A DNA stretch of 11,464 nt from contig JBFKPQ010000075.1 of NCBI GenBank assembly GCA_041628225.1, positions 1 to 11,464 of the forward strand, written 5' to 3'. This document shows positions 1-5,836 of this stretch, one piece after another. Numbering within the stretch: the stretch's first letter is position 1; each line of letters starts with the position of its first letter. The notes below the pieces were generated by a model, which did no database searches, had not been told where the DNA came from, and worked only from the letters and a program-made list of their open reading frames with translations. This DNA is from JBFKPQ01 sp041628225. GTDB taxonomy: Bacteria > Actinomycetota > Acidimicrobiia > Spongiisociales > JAENVV01. The translations under genes and the position numbers were made by a program.

Positions 1-479
1 GTACCCGACAACTCGTACCCGCCGGCGGCCACCGCCGACCAGGAGTACTCGCCAGGACCCACCACGATCGTGTCCGACGACGTGAAATCGATGTCAACAC
101 CGGGACCCGTCAACGTCACCGTCGCACCCAACGCAGGATCGATCGTGATCGTCACCGTCGTGTTCGACGACTCGCCATCCCACTCACACGTCCCCGACAC
201 CACCGACACCGTCACCGGATCGGGTTCCGGCTCGCAGTCGAGCGCCGTGAACTCACCCGACGAAGTGCCCGACAACTCATACCCGCCGGCGGCCACCGCC
301 GACCAGGAGTACTCGCCAGGACCCACCACGATCGTGTCCGACGACGTGAAATCGATGTCCACACCGGGACCCGTCAACGTCACCGTCGCACCCAAGGCAG
401 GATCGATCGTGATCGTCACCGTCGTGTTGGACGACTCACCATCCCACTCACACGTCCCCGACACCACCGACACCGTCAC
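1..479 (-). repeat. 264-bp tandem coding repeat, two visible copies
   Basis: Copy 1 spans 479–216 and copy 2 runs from 215 off the window edge; the period is 264 bp (88 codons). Comparing bases 1–216 with 265–480 I count six differences (at 3, 15 and four more between about 96 and 173), and all fall in third codon positions without changing an amino acid. More copies may lie beyond base 1. Each unit encodes one beta-rich module ending in an acidic-proline linker. Confidence 0.92.
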
Positions 480-1211
480 CGGCTCCGGCTCGGCCTCGAG
501 GACGTCGGAGAACGTGCACGTGATGTCCTGGCCGCCGCGCAGCGAGATCGCCACCGACTCGTCCCCAGCCGTCCAGACGCCCGAATCACAGGACACGCCG
601 GTGAACTGCCAACCGGCGGTGCGCTGTGCATCGGACATGAGTTCGGACAGGGTGTAGCTACCCGCATCGAGGTTCGACCACGTGTAGCTGTCGACGTTGT
701 CGCCGAGCACCGAGGCGATGGCGCCGTCGTACGTGGAGGAGCTACCGCCCGGCGGCGCAGGAATCTCACCGTTGAGGTCGAAGTCGAACGCCTCTGAGGC
801 GGGCGAAGCGTTCTTCTTGACGGTGATGCTGCTGGGCGTGAAGGTCTCGCCACAGGTGAAGTGGTACGAACCGTTGCCCTTGTAGCGGTCGATCTTGTAC
901 GACAGGATCTCCCACCCGGCATCGTGCACACCCTGGGTCGGGAACGCACCCTGATTCGACGACCAGCCGTCGTCGAAGACGGCCGAGCACGACACGTGGA
1001 TCGTGTAGCCGGTGTCGAACACCGGTGCTTCGAAACCTTGACCACCCTGCGTGGAACCGGTCAAGACCTGGCCGTTGGCAAACGTGAATCGGTATTCCGA
1101 ATACGGGTTCCCAGCAGCTTCTGCAGGCGCGACGACCGCGAACGACACGATCATGGTCAAGAGCGCCAGCAGAGCTACCCCGATTGGACGAGGTATCCGC
1201 AGTTCTGTCAT
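1..1211 (-). CDS. Secreted repeat protein with SpaA/prealbumin-like and tandem Ig-like modules (3' end outside window)
   Basis: The frame is open from an ATG at 1211 to the window edge: 403 codons and no stop, so the C-terminus is missing. A Shine-Dalgarno GGAGAGG (1224–1218) sits 6 nt before the ATG. Residues 1–32 are a signal peptide: Arg-containing start, hydrophobic core about 10–28, cleavage after A-E-A. Residues 34–125 form an unrecognised domain with Cys75 and Cys120. Residues 129–237 look like a SpaA/prealbumin-type domain: ITVKKNASP opening, LDAGSYTLSE in the middle, GW, and a CTFSDV ending. An acidic-proline linker (EAEPEP) leads to 88-residue modules at 245–332 and 333 onward, each starting VTVSVVSGTCEWDGE, with Cys254/Cys326 in the first and Cys342 in the second. 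I infer an exported, beta-rich, probably cell-surface stalk or adhesin-like protein. Any sorting signal or C-terminal membrane anchor would lie beyond base 1. Binding partner unknown. Confidence 0.85.
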   Translation of the reverse strand, partial: MTELRIPRPIGVALLALLTMIVSFAVVAPAEAAGNPYSEYRFTFANGQVLTGSTQGGQGFEAPVFDTGYTIHVSCSAVFDDGWSSNQGAFPTQGVHDAGWEILSYKIDRYKGNGSYHFTCGETFTPSSITVKKNASPASEAFDFDLNGEIPAPPGGSSSTYDGAIASVLGDNVDSYTWSNLDAGSYTLSELMSDAQRTAGWQFTGVSCDSGVWTAGDESVAISLRGGQDITCTFSDVLEAEPEPVTVSVVSGTCEWDGESSNTTVTITIDPALGATVTLTGPGVDIDFTSSDTIVVGPGEYSWSAVAAGGYELSGTSSGEFTALDCEPEPDPVTVSVVSGTCEWDGESSNTTVTITIDPALGATVTLTGPGVDIDFTSSDTIVVGPGEYSWSAVAAGGYELSG

Positions 1212-1222
1212 TTTCCGCCTCT

Positions 1223-1238
1223 CCATCTCTAGCGATGG
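1223..1238 (-). promoter_or_regulatory. Hairpin abutting the ribosome binding site of the secreted protein gene
   Basis: CCATC (1223–1227) and GATGG (1234–1238) form a 5-bp stem with a 6-nt loop. In the mRNA the 3' strand of the stem shares its GG with the start of the Shine-Dalgarno GGAGAGG (1224–1218), so the hairpin could modulate ribosome access. Short stem; function is inference. Confidence 0.3.
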
Positions 1239-1264
1239 GGCGGGCCGGTCTCACCACTGGCTCA

Positions 1265-1299
1265 GTACGGTTCTAGGTGACCGATTTTGCGAACCGTAC
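1265..1299. promoter_or_regulatory. Perfect 9-bp inverted repeat upstream of the secreted protein gene
   Basis: GTACGGTTC (1265–1273) and GAACCGTAC (1291–1299) are exact inverted repeats separated by 17 nt, starting 54 nt before the start codon. A TTGACG (minus strand, 1304–1299) overlaps the outer edge, but no good -10 is correctly spaced from it. It may be an operator for a dimeric regulator (half-site centres 26 bp apart) or a stem-loop in the 5' leader. I cannot tell which. Confidence 0.5.
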
Positions 1300-1318
1300 G
1301 TCAATGCCTCCCAGCAAT

Positions 1319-1337
1319 CCCCCCGGGGGAAGTCCCC
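1319..1337. promoter_or_regulatory. GC palindrome cluster in the leader
   Basis: CCCCCGGGGG (1320–1329) is a perfect palindrome. It overlaps a second possible stem, GGGG-AAGT-CCCC (1326–1337), so two mutually exclusive pairings are available. Another short inverted repeat, GCCAC-AATGC-GTGGC, lies nearby at 1351–1365. Role unknown. Confidence 0.35.
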
Positions 1338-1378
1338 TGGTTGTGCTCCTGCCACAATGCGTGGCGCGAGACTCACTG

Positions 1379-1408
1379 ATTGTAACTTACCCCTACGGAG
1401 TCATTCAA
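1379..1408 (-). promoter_or_regulatory. Promoter candidate for the secreted protein gene
   Basis: On the minus strand TTGAAT (1408–1403) and TACAAT (1384–1379) are separated by 18 nt and match sigma-70-type -35 and -10 boxes at 4/6 and 5/6 positions. Transcription would start near 1372, giving a leader of about 160 nt before the ATG at 1211. The site lies just downstream of the hairpins that follow clpX, which fits a separate transcription unit. Confidence 0.5.
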
Positions 1409-1429
1409 CCACTATCTGTAGGGTGTCTC

Positions 1430-1471
1430 AATGGGTCCCGCGACCCATTCACCCAGCGTGGGATACCCACG
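1430..1471 (-). terminator. Two perfect hairpins after clpX, candidate terminator
   Basis: CGTGGG-ATA-CCCACG (1457–1471) is a 6-bp stem with a 3-nt loop. AATGGGTC-CCGC-GACCCATT (1430–1449) is an 8-bp stem with a 4-nt loop. They lie 20 to 61 nt past the clpX stop. Neither is followed by a U-run on the minus strand. Actinobacterial terminators often lack one, so a terminator or 3'-end stabilising role is inferred from position and symmetry. Confidence 0.5.
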
Positions 1472-1490
1472 GCGGGTGGGAATCAAACGT

Positions 1491-2759
1491 TCAGGCGGAA
1501 CGTTCTTGTCGCTCGTCGTCCATCTCGTGCAGCGGGACAAGGGTGGGGTTCACCCGTTCCCTGACGACGCCGCCGTCGATGACCACACGGCCGATGTCGG
1601 TGCGCGACGGCAGCTCGTACATCGTGGTCAAGAGAACTTCTTCGAGGATGGCGCGCAGCCCGCGGGCGCCGGTCCCCCGAAGCATCGCCTGATCTGCGAT
1701 GGCTTCGAGTGCGTCCTCGGAGAAGTCGAGTTCCACGCCGTCGAGTTCGAAGAACTTGCCGAATTGGCGCACGAGCGCGTTCTTGGGTTCGCGCAGGATA
1801 CGAATCAGTGACGTCCGATCTAGGTCCTCGACGGTCGCCACCACCGGAAGCCGGCCGATGAACTCGGGGATGAGTCCGTACTTCATGAGGTCTTCGGGGA
1901 GTACCTCGGAGAACAGCTCCGTACCCGTTCCCTTGGACTTCTGGCTGATGTCGGCGCCGAAGCCTACCGACCGCTTCCCCACTCGGTTGGAGATGACGGT
2001 GTCAAGCCCTGCAAAAGCACCTCCGCAGATGAACAGCACGTTGGACGTATCGATCTGCAGGAACTCCTGGTGCGGATGCTTCCGGCCTCCTTGCGGCGGC
2101 ACGGAGGCGACCGTGCCCTCCAGGATCTTCAACAGCGCCTGCTGGACTCCCTCACCCGACACGTCGCGGGTGATGGACGGGTTCTCGGCCTTGCGAGCGA
2201 TCTTGTCGATCTCGTCGATGTAGATGATGCCCGACTCGGCGCGCTTCACATCGAAATCGGCGGCCTGGATGAGCTTGAGCAGGATGTTCTCGACGTCTTC
2301 GCCGACGTAGCCGGCCTCGGTGAGGGCGGTGGCGTCGGCGATCGCAAACGGCACGTTGAGCATCCGCGCCAGGGTCTGCGCCAGCAGGGTCTTTCCTGAA
2401 CCCGTGGGGCCGATGAGCAGGATGTTCGACTTCTGGAGTTCGACGTCGTCCTTGGCGTTGAGGCCGGCGTTGACACGCTTGTAGTGGTTGTAGACGGCGA
2501 CCGAAAGGATCTTCTTGGCGTGGTCCTGGCCGATGACGTAGTCCTCGAGGAACTCGAAGATCTCTCGGGGCTTGGGGAGTTCACCGAAATCGAGGGCTTC
2601 CCCACCCGCGAACTCCTCTTCGATGATCTCATTGCAGAGATCGATGCACTCGTCGCAGATGTAGACGCCAGGCCCGGCAATGAGCTTCTTCACCTGCTTC
2701 TGTGACTTGCCACAGAAACTGCACTTCAGAAGGTCGCCACCTTCACCGAACTTGGCCAT
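1491..2759 (-). CDS. clpX: ATP-dependent Clp protease ATP-binding subunit ClpX
   Basis: AAA+ unfoldase that recognises tagged or misfolded proteins and threads them into the ClpP chamber in the cytoplasm. The 422-residue length is normal. In order: N-terminal zinc-binding domain with Cys13, Cys16, Cys35, Cys38; Walker A GPTGSGKT (117–124); pore-1 loop GYVG (150–153); Walker B GIIYIDEID (177–185); RKH pore loop (226–228); sensor-2 GARGLR (364–369). The ClpP-docking loop is VGF (265–267) where many ClpX have IGF, a conservative change. The ATG at 2759 has a GAGGG (overlapping the clpP stop) 6 nt upstream and gives the family's usual MAxxGEGGDLLKCSFCGK start. It is 9 nt downstream of clpP and the last gene of tig–clpP–clpX. 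Confidence 0.98.
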   Translation of the reverse strand: MAKFGEGGDLLKCSFCGKSQKQVKKLIAGPGVYICDECIDLCNEIIEEEFAGGEALDFGELPKPREIFEFLEDYVIGQDHAKKILSVAVYNHYKRVNAGLNAKDDVELQKSNILLIGPTGSGKTLLAQTLARMLNVPFAIADATALTEAGYVGEDVENILLKLIQAADFDVKRAESGIIYIDEIDKIARKAENPSITRDVSGEGVQQALLKILEGTVASVPPQGGRKHPHQEFLQIDTSNVLFICGGAFAGLDTVISNRVGKRSVGFGADISQKSKGTGTELFSEVLPEDLMKYGLIPEFIGRLPVVATVEDLDRTSLIRILREPKNALVRQFGKFFELDGVELDFSEDALEAIADQAMLRGTGARGLRAILEEVLLTTMYELPSRTDIGRVVIDGGVVRERVNPTLVPLHEMDDERQERSA

Positions 2760-2768
2760 CGATCACCC

Positions 2769-3389
2769 TCACTTGGCTGCTTGTACCGCCGCCAGTTCTC
2801 TCCGTGTCAGCACCTGGTCCACTACACCGTACTCCACGGCCTCGGCAGCGAGCATCCAATAGTCCCGCTCGGTATCTTCGGCGACCTTCTCGAAATCTTG
2901 ACCGGTGTGGTCGGCGAGGATCTGGTTGAGCTGCTCGCGCATCTGGACGATCAGCTTGGCCTGGATCTCGATGTCTGACGCCTGGCCTTGGGCTCCACCG
3001 TGCGGCTGGTGCATCATCACCCGGGCATGCGGTAGGGCGTAGCGTTTGCCTGGAGCCCCGCCGGCGAGGATCACTGCCGCGGCCGAGGCCGCCATGCCCA
3101 TGCACACGGTCGAGACATCAGCCGAGATGTACTGCATCGTGTCGTAGATGGCGAACAGCGACGTGATCGACCCACCCGGCGAGTTGATGTAGAGCGAGAT
3201 GTCCTTGTCCGGGTCCTCGCTCTCGAGATGTAAGAGCTGGGCCATGATCAGGTTGGCGACCGAATCGTCGATCGGAGTACCCAGGAAGATGATTCGGTCC
3301 TTCAGCAGCCTGCTGTAGATGTCGAAGGCGCGTTCGCCCCGACTGGTGGACTCGATGACCGTGGGCACGAGGTAGTTCTGGGCGTTCAT
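2769..3389 (-). CDS. clpP: ATP-dependent Clp protease proteolytic subunit ClpP
   Basis: Self-compartmentalised serine peptidase that degrades proteins delivered by ClpX or ClpC. 206 residues. Catalytic triad by motif: Ser102 in GMAAS, His127 in MMHQP, Asp176 in ERD. The handle and substrate regions (YINSPGGS, AIYDTMQY) are intact. Phrases such as IMAQLLHLES and TVCMGMAASAAAV resemble actinobacterial ClpP2 more than ClpP1, while KRYALPHAR and HQPHGG are more ClpP1-like. The start is fixed by an ATGA overlap with the tig stop (3386–3389) and a strong GGAGG 7 nt upstream, implying translational coupling. Only one clpP lies between tig and clpX, while most actinobacteria have clpP1–clpP2 here; a second copy may be elsewhere. 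Confidence 0.97.
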   Translation of the reverse strand: MNAQNYLVPTVIESTSRGERAFDIYSRLLKDRIIFLGTPIDDSVANLIMAQLLHLESEDPDKDISLYINSPGGSITSLFAIYDTMQYISADVSTVCMGMAASAAAVILAGGAPGKRYALPHARVMMHQPHGGAQGQASDIEIQAKLIVQMREQLNQILADHTGQDFEKVAEDTERDYWMLAAEAVEYGVVDQVLTRRELAAVQAAK

Positions 3390-4735
3390 TCTTCTTCCTC
3401 CGGCGCTCCCGCCTCGACCTCGCCGTACCGAGCGGCGAGCGCCTCGAAGTCGATGGGAGTGCCTGTCTCGTCTACAGGAACTGCGGCCTTCAAGAGGGCA
3501 TCGTGGGCTTTCCGCCTCAGGATATCACTCCGCAGTGCTTTCCTCTGCGACTCGCTCAGCCGGTCGGGGGCGTCGTCTCCGGCGGTGAGCGTGGCGACGA
3601 GGGCGTCGAGTTCCGCATCGTCCACGACGATCCCGGCGTCGTCCGCCACCGAGTCGAGCACGAGATCCGTGCGGACATTCCGCTCCGCCGTCTGGCGGAG
3701 ATCGCCCAGGAACTCCTCCTGGGTCTGGCCGGTGACGCGCAGGTAGTCCTCGAACTCGACGCCTTGCTCCGAGAGGGAGTGGTTGAACCGGTGGAGCACG
3801 TTTTCCATCTCCGCGGTCACGATCCCCTCGGGGAGTTCGAGGTCGGTCTCGTCGACCAGAGCCGCCACCAGGTCGTTGCGGAACTGGGTCCAAGCGGACC
3901 CGAGCTTCGCCTCACCCATCCGATGGGCCAGTTCGTTCGTCAACTCGCCGACCGTCGAGAACTCGGTCATGTCGTCGACCCACTCGTCGGTCAACTCTGG
4001 GAGCCGACGGCCCCGAACCTCCTTCACGGTCACCGCGAATCGGACAGGCTCGCCGGCGCGCGCTCCGAATCCGGCGGGGAGTTCTCCGTCGAACTCCGCC
4101 GACCCGCCCGCCTCGAGACCGATCACGGCTTCGTCGAGTCCGGCGATGAACGTGGACGAGCCGACTGCGATCATCAGGTCGCGGGCATCCATCTCATCGA
4201 TGGCCCCGCCGGTCGCGTCGGTGGCCGAGAGGTCCACGGATGCGTAGTCGCCGTCGGCGGCCGCACGGTCGGCGTCTTCGAGTTCGGCAAACTGCTCCCG
4301 GAAGCGATCGAGCTGCTCGGTGATCTCCTCGTCGGTGACCTCGGGAGACGCCACTTCGATCTGCCGGCCGACATAGTCCGGGGGTGTTTCGAGCGCCGGC
4401 CACGCCGCTACCTTCACCTCGATCTCGACGCCGTCGTCCGTATCGGTGATCCGCTCCACCTGGGGAGCCGCGGCGTATTCGACGCCGACGGCCGCGAGCG
4501 CCTCCGTAACGAGGCTCGGGAGGGCATCGTCGATGGCTTCGGCGCGCAGGCGGTCCGCGCCGACCATCGACTCCACGACGCGGCGCGGAGCCCGGCCGGG
4601 GCGGAACCCGGGGATCTTCAGCGACCGAGAGAGACGCCGGGCGGTCTGGGCCTTGGCTTCGTCGAGCGCAGACTCGTTCACCTGAACGACGACGAGCTTC
4701 TCGAACGGCCCGGCGTCGGTGACGGTGGTTTCCAA
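3386..4735 (-). CDS. tig: Trigger factor, ribosome-associated chaperone
   Basis: First chaperone met by nascent chains at the ribosome exit tunnel, with peptidyl-prolyl isomerase activity. 449 residues, typical. The N-terminal ribosome-binding domain carries the signature GFRPGRAP (43–50). An FKBP-like PPIase domain covers about 160–245, and a helical C-terminal chaperone domain and acidic tail (EAGAPEEEE) follow. The start is TTG: an in-frame TGA lies 8 codons upstream with no ATG, GTG or other TTG between, AGGAG sits 6 nt before the TTG, and the first residues (ETTVTDAGPFEKLVV) align with the family's first strand. Head of the tig–clpP–clpX operon, downstream of four tRNA genes on the same strand. 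Confidence 0.97.
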   Translation of the reverse strand: METTVTDAGPFEKLVVVQVNESALDEAKAQTARRLSRSLKIPGFRPGRAPRRVVESMVGADRLRAEAIDDALPSLVTEALAAVGVEYAAAPQVERITDTDDGVEIEVKVAAWPALETPPDYVGRQIEVASPEVTDEEITEQLDRFREQFAELEDADRAAADGDYASVDLSATDATGGAIDEMDARDLMIAVGSSTFIAGLDEAVIGLEAGGSAEFDGELPAGFGARAGEPVRFAVTVKEVRGRRLPELTDEWVDDMTEFSTVGELTNELAHRMGEAKLGSAWTQFRNDLVAALVDETDLELPEGIVTAEMENVLHRFNHSLSEQGVEFEDYLRVTGQTQEEFLGDLRQTAERNVRTDLVLDSVADDAGIVVDDAELDALVATLTAGDDAPDRLSESQRKALRSDILRRKAHDALLKAAVPVDETGTPIDFEALAARYGEVEAGAPEEEE

Positions 4736-4758
4736 GGTGCACTCCTGTGTTGGTCGTC

Positions 4759-4764
4759 AGTGTA
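4759..4764 (-). promoter_or_regulatory. -10 candidate for tig
   Basis: TACACT on the minus strand matches TAnnnT and close TATAAT. It lies 23 nt before the TTG start and would give a short leader containing the AGGAG ribosome binding site. I find no good -35 at 17–18 nt, so read-through from the upstream tRNA genes is also possible. Confidence 0.4.
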
Positions 4765-4820
4765 GGAAGCGGCCGTGACACGACCGCCGGCAGCAGGACG
4801 CCTCCGTGTGCGCCCTGCGG

Positions 4821-4898
4821 TGGGGTGACCGACGGGATTCGAACCCGCGACAGCCGGGACCACAACCCGGTGCTCTACCAGACTGAGCTACGGCCACC
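4821..4898 (-). tRNA. tRNA-His (GTG), CCA encoded
   Basis: The cloverleaf folds with an 8-bp acceptor (GGTGGCCG/CGGTCACC) that includes the extra G at -1 diagnostic of tRNA-His. Anticodon loop TTGTGGT lies in a CCGGG/CCCGG stem; T-loop TTCGAAT. The 3' CCA is encoded at 4823–4821. Last of four minus-strand tRNAs before tig. Confidence 0.96.
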
Positions 4899-4922
4899 AT
4901 ATGGGAGCGGACACTGTAGCCG

Positions 4923-4995
4923 TGCCCCCGGAGGGATTCGAACCCCCGGCCAAGAGCTTAGAAGGCTCCTGCTCTATCCACTGAGCTACGGGGGC
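4923..4995 (-). tRNA. tRNA-Arg (TCT)
   Basis: 73-nt cloverleaf: acceptor GCCCCCG/CGGGGGC, anticodon loop CTTCTAA reading AGA, T-loop TTCGAAT, discriminator A. The following bases are CGG, so CCA is added after transcription. 24 nt from tRNA-His. Confidence 0.95.
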
Positions 4996-5021
4996 CAGAG
5001 CGGACGTCAGACCTCGCCGCC

Positions 5022-5093
<72 letters not shown>

Positions 5094-5122
5094 AAACGTG
5101 CGCATTCTATTGTAGAAGGCGG

Positions 5123-5196
5123 TCGGGCTGGCCGGATTTGAACCGGCGACCCCCTGCTCCCAAAGCAGGTGCGCTACCAAGCTGCGCCACAGCCCG
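5123..5196 (-). tRNA. tRNA-Pro (TGG)
   Basis: 74-nt cloverleaf: acceptor CGGGCTG/CAGCCCG with the C1–G72 pair typical of bacterial Pro, anticodon loop TTTGGGA, T-loop TTCAAAT. CCA not fully encoded (CCG follows). First of the minus-strand tRNA run. A CACAAT box (5211–5206) 9 nt upstream may be its -10. Confidence 0.95.
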
Positions 5197-5235
5197 TCGG
5201 CCGCCATTGTGCCACGCGCGCCGTGACCTGTGGCC

Positions 5236-5265
5236 CTGACGGTCCGGACGCAGGCGTCGCATACT
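5236..5265 (+). promoter_or_regulatory. Promoter candidate for the tRNA-like RNA
   Basis: CTGACG (5236–5241) and CATACT (5260–5265) are 18 nt apart and each match the -35 or -10 consensus at about 4/6 positions. Transcription would begin around 5270–5272, at the 5' edge of the long stem. The region is shared with the divergent tRNA-Pro upstream region. Confidence 0.4.
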
Positions 5266-5268
5266 GAG

Positions 5269-5352
5269 GGTGCCAGCGGGTGAGACCCCCACGGGTAGCG
5301 CCGGGTGATACCGGGACCGCGAGCAAGGTTCGACTCCTTTGCGCTGGCACCA
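5269..5352 (+). ncRNA. tRNA-like element with 10-bp closing stem, T-arm and CCA end
   Basis: GGTGCCAGCG (5269–5278) pairs perfectly with CGCTGGCACC (5342–5351). A canonical T-loop TTCGACT (5329–5335) sits on a 4-bp stem AAGG/CCTT, with C5324–G5341 possible if T5340 bulges. Read as a tRNA, a 7-bp acceptor GCCAGCG/CGCTGGC is followed by discriminator A5349 and an encoded CCA (5350–5352). The inner 45 nt have the right length for D, anticodon and variable regions, but only weak arms fold: GGGT-GAG-ACCC, and CCGG-GTGATA-CCGG. TGATA could present GAT (Ile), but the stem is defective. Candidates: a degenerate tRNA pseudogene, a non-canonical tRNA, or an unrelated structured RNA using a tRNA-like 3' end. 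It is not a clear selenocysteine tRNA, as no TCA anticodon loop is seen. Confidence 0.5.
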
Positions 5353-5403
5353 CCGAACCGCCTGTTCGGCGGTGATCCGCTTCCGCCGTCGGACGGGCGG
5401 TTT
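5353..5403 (+). terminator. Terminator-like hairpins after the tRNA-like element
   Basis: Two 6-bp hairpins compete: CCGAAC/GTTCGG (5353–5369) and ACCGCC/GGCGGT (5357–5373). A third stem, CCGCC/GGCGG (5383–5387 with 5396–5400, extendable by GT/AC with one bulged G), is followed by TTT (5401–5403). The last resembles a short-tailed intrinsic terminator, separating the tRNA-like RNA from tRNA-Lys. Confidence 0.45.
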
Positions 5404-5453
5404 GGCGCCTGAGCGATTGGCCCGCGGCGCGCGGCCTGCACTAGCCTTGCGGC

Positions 5454-5529
5454 GGGTCGCTAGCTCAACTGGCAGAGCAACGGACTCTTAATCCGCAGGT
5501 TCGGGGTTCGAGTCCCCGGCGACCCACCA
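5454..5529 (+). tRNA. tRNA-Lys (CTT), CCA encoded
   Basis: Acceptor GGGTCGC/GCGACCC, anticodon loop CTCTTAA in a CGGA/TCCG stem, T-loop TTCGAGT, discriminator A5526, CCA at 5527–5529. TAGCCT (5442–5447) just upstream may be its -10. Confidence 0.96.
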
Positions 5530-5591
5530 CCGACGTCTCGAGGCATCTCTCCGTGCCGAGCGGGTGTCGCCAGAAGACCGGCCGCGGCAGA

Positions 5592-5606
5592 GCTGGTGCG
5601 ACCAGC
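5592..5606 (+). terminator. Hairpin in the tRNA-Lys to tRNA-Leu spacer
   Basis: GCTGGT-GCG-ACCAGC is a perfect 6-bp stem 63 nt past tRNA-Lys with no T-run. A second long-range stem, CCTCCC/GGGAGG (5621–5626 with 5643–5648), follows. The 222-base spacer (5530–5751) shows no convincing gene on either strand. Confidence 0.25.
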
Positions 5607-5751
5607 ACGCCGCCCCTCGACCTCCCCTGGCACGACTGCACAGGGAGGTAGCTCCCCCACTCGACGTCATCGCCGACCTGCTGAGGGGAGGCCGTCTGGC
5701 GGGCCCCATTGGCCGACCAGCCGAGCAGCTGACGGTACCCTGGACTCGTCG

Positions 5752-5836
5752 GCGGACGTAGCCGAATTGGCATAGGCGCCAGGTTTAGGTCCTGGTGGGC
5801 GCACGCCCATTGTGGGTTCGAGTCCCACCGTCCGCA
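5752..5836 (+). tRNA. tRNA-Leu (TAG)
   Basis: 85-nt class II tRNA: acceptor GCGGACG/CGTCCGC, anticodon loop TTTAGGT (5784–5790) with TAG at 5786–5788, long variable arm with a GGGCG/CGCCC stem, T-loop TTCGAGT, discriminator A. CCA not encoded. TACCCT (5736–5741) upstream may be its -10. Its 3' 52 nt overlap the end of rdgB on the other strand. Confidence 0.96.

Noticed and set aside
1..479. CRISPR array or direct-repeat mobile element
   Set aside because: The repeat period is 264 bp, in frame and coding, with no short repeat–spacer pattern.
70..657. 195-codon plus-strand frame with internal repeats
   Set aside because: Its repeats mirror the 264-bp repeats of the minus-strand secreted protein, which has a signal peptide, ribosome binding site and silent-only differences; the plus frame has none.
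1212..1372. Known riboswitch (c-di-GMP, c-di-AMP, cobalamin)
   Set aside because: I could not match any conserved core; left as an unassigned structured leader.
3503..4765. 420-codon open frame on the plus strand
   Set aside because: Lies antisense to tig, is low-complexity in composition with no recognisable domain, and arises from high GC third positions of the real gene.
5269..5352. Selenocysteine tRNA
   Set aside because: The T-arm resembles tRNA-Sec, but no loop presents TCA and there is no long variable arm or 6-bp D-stem.
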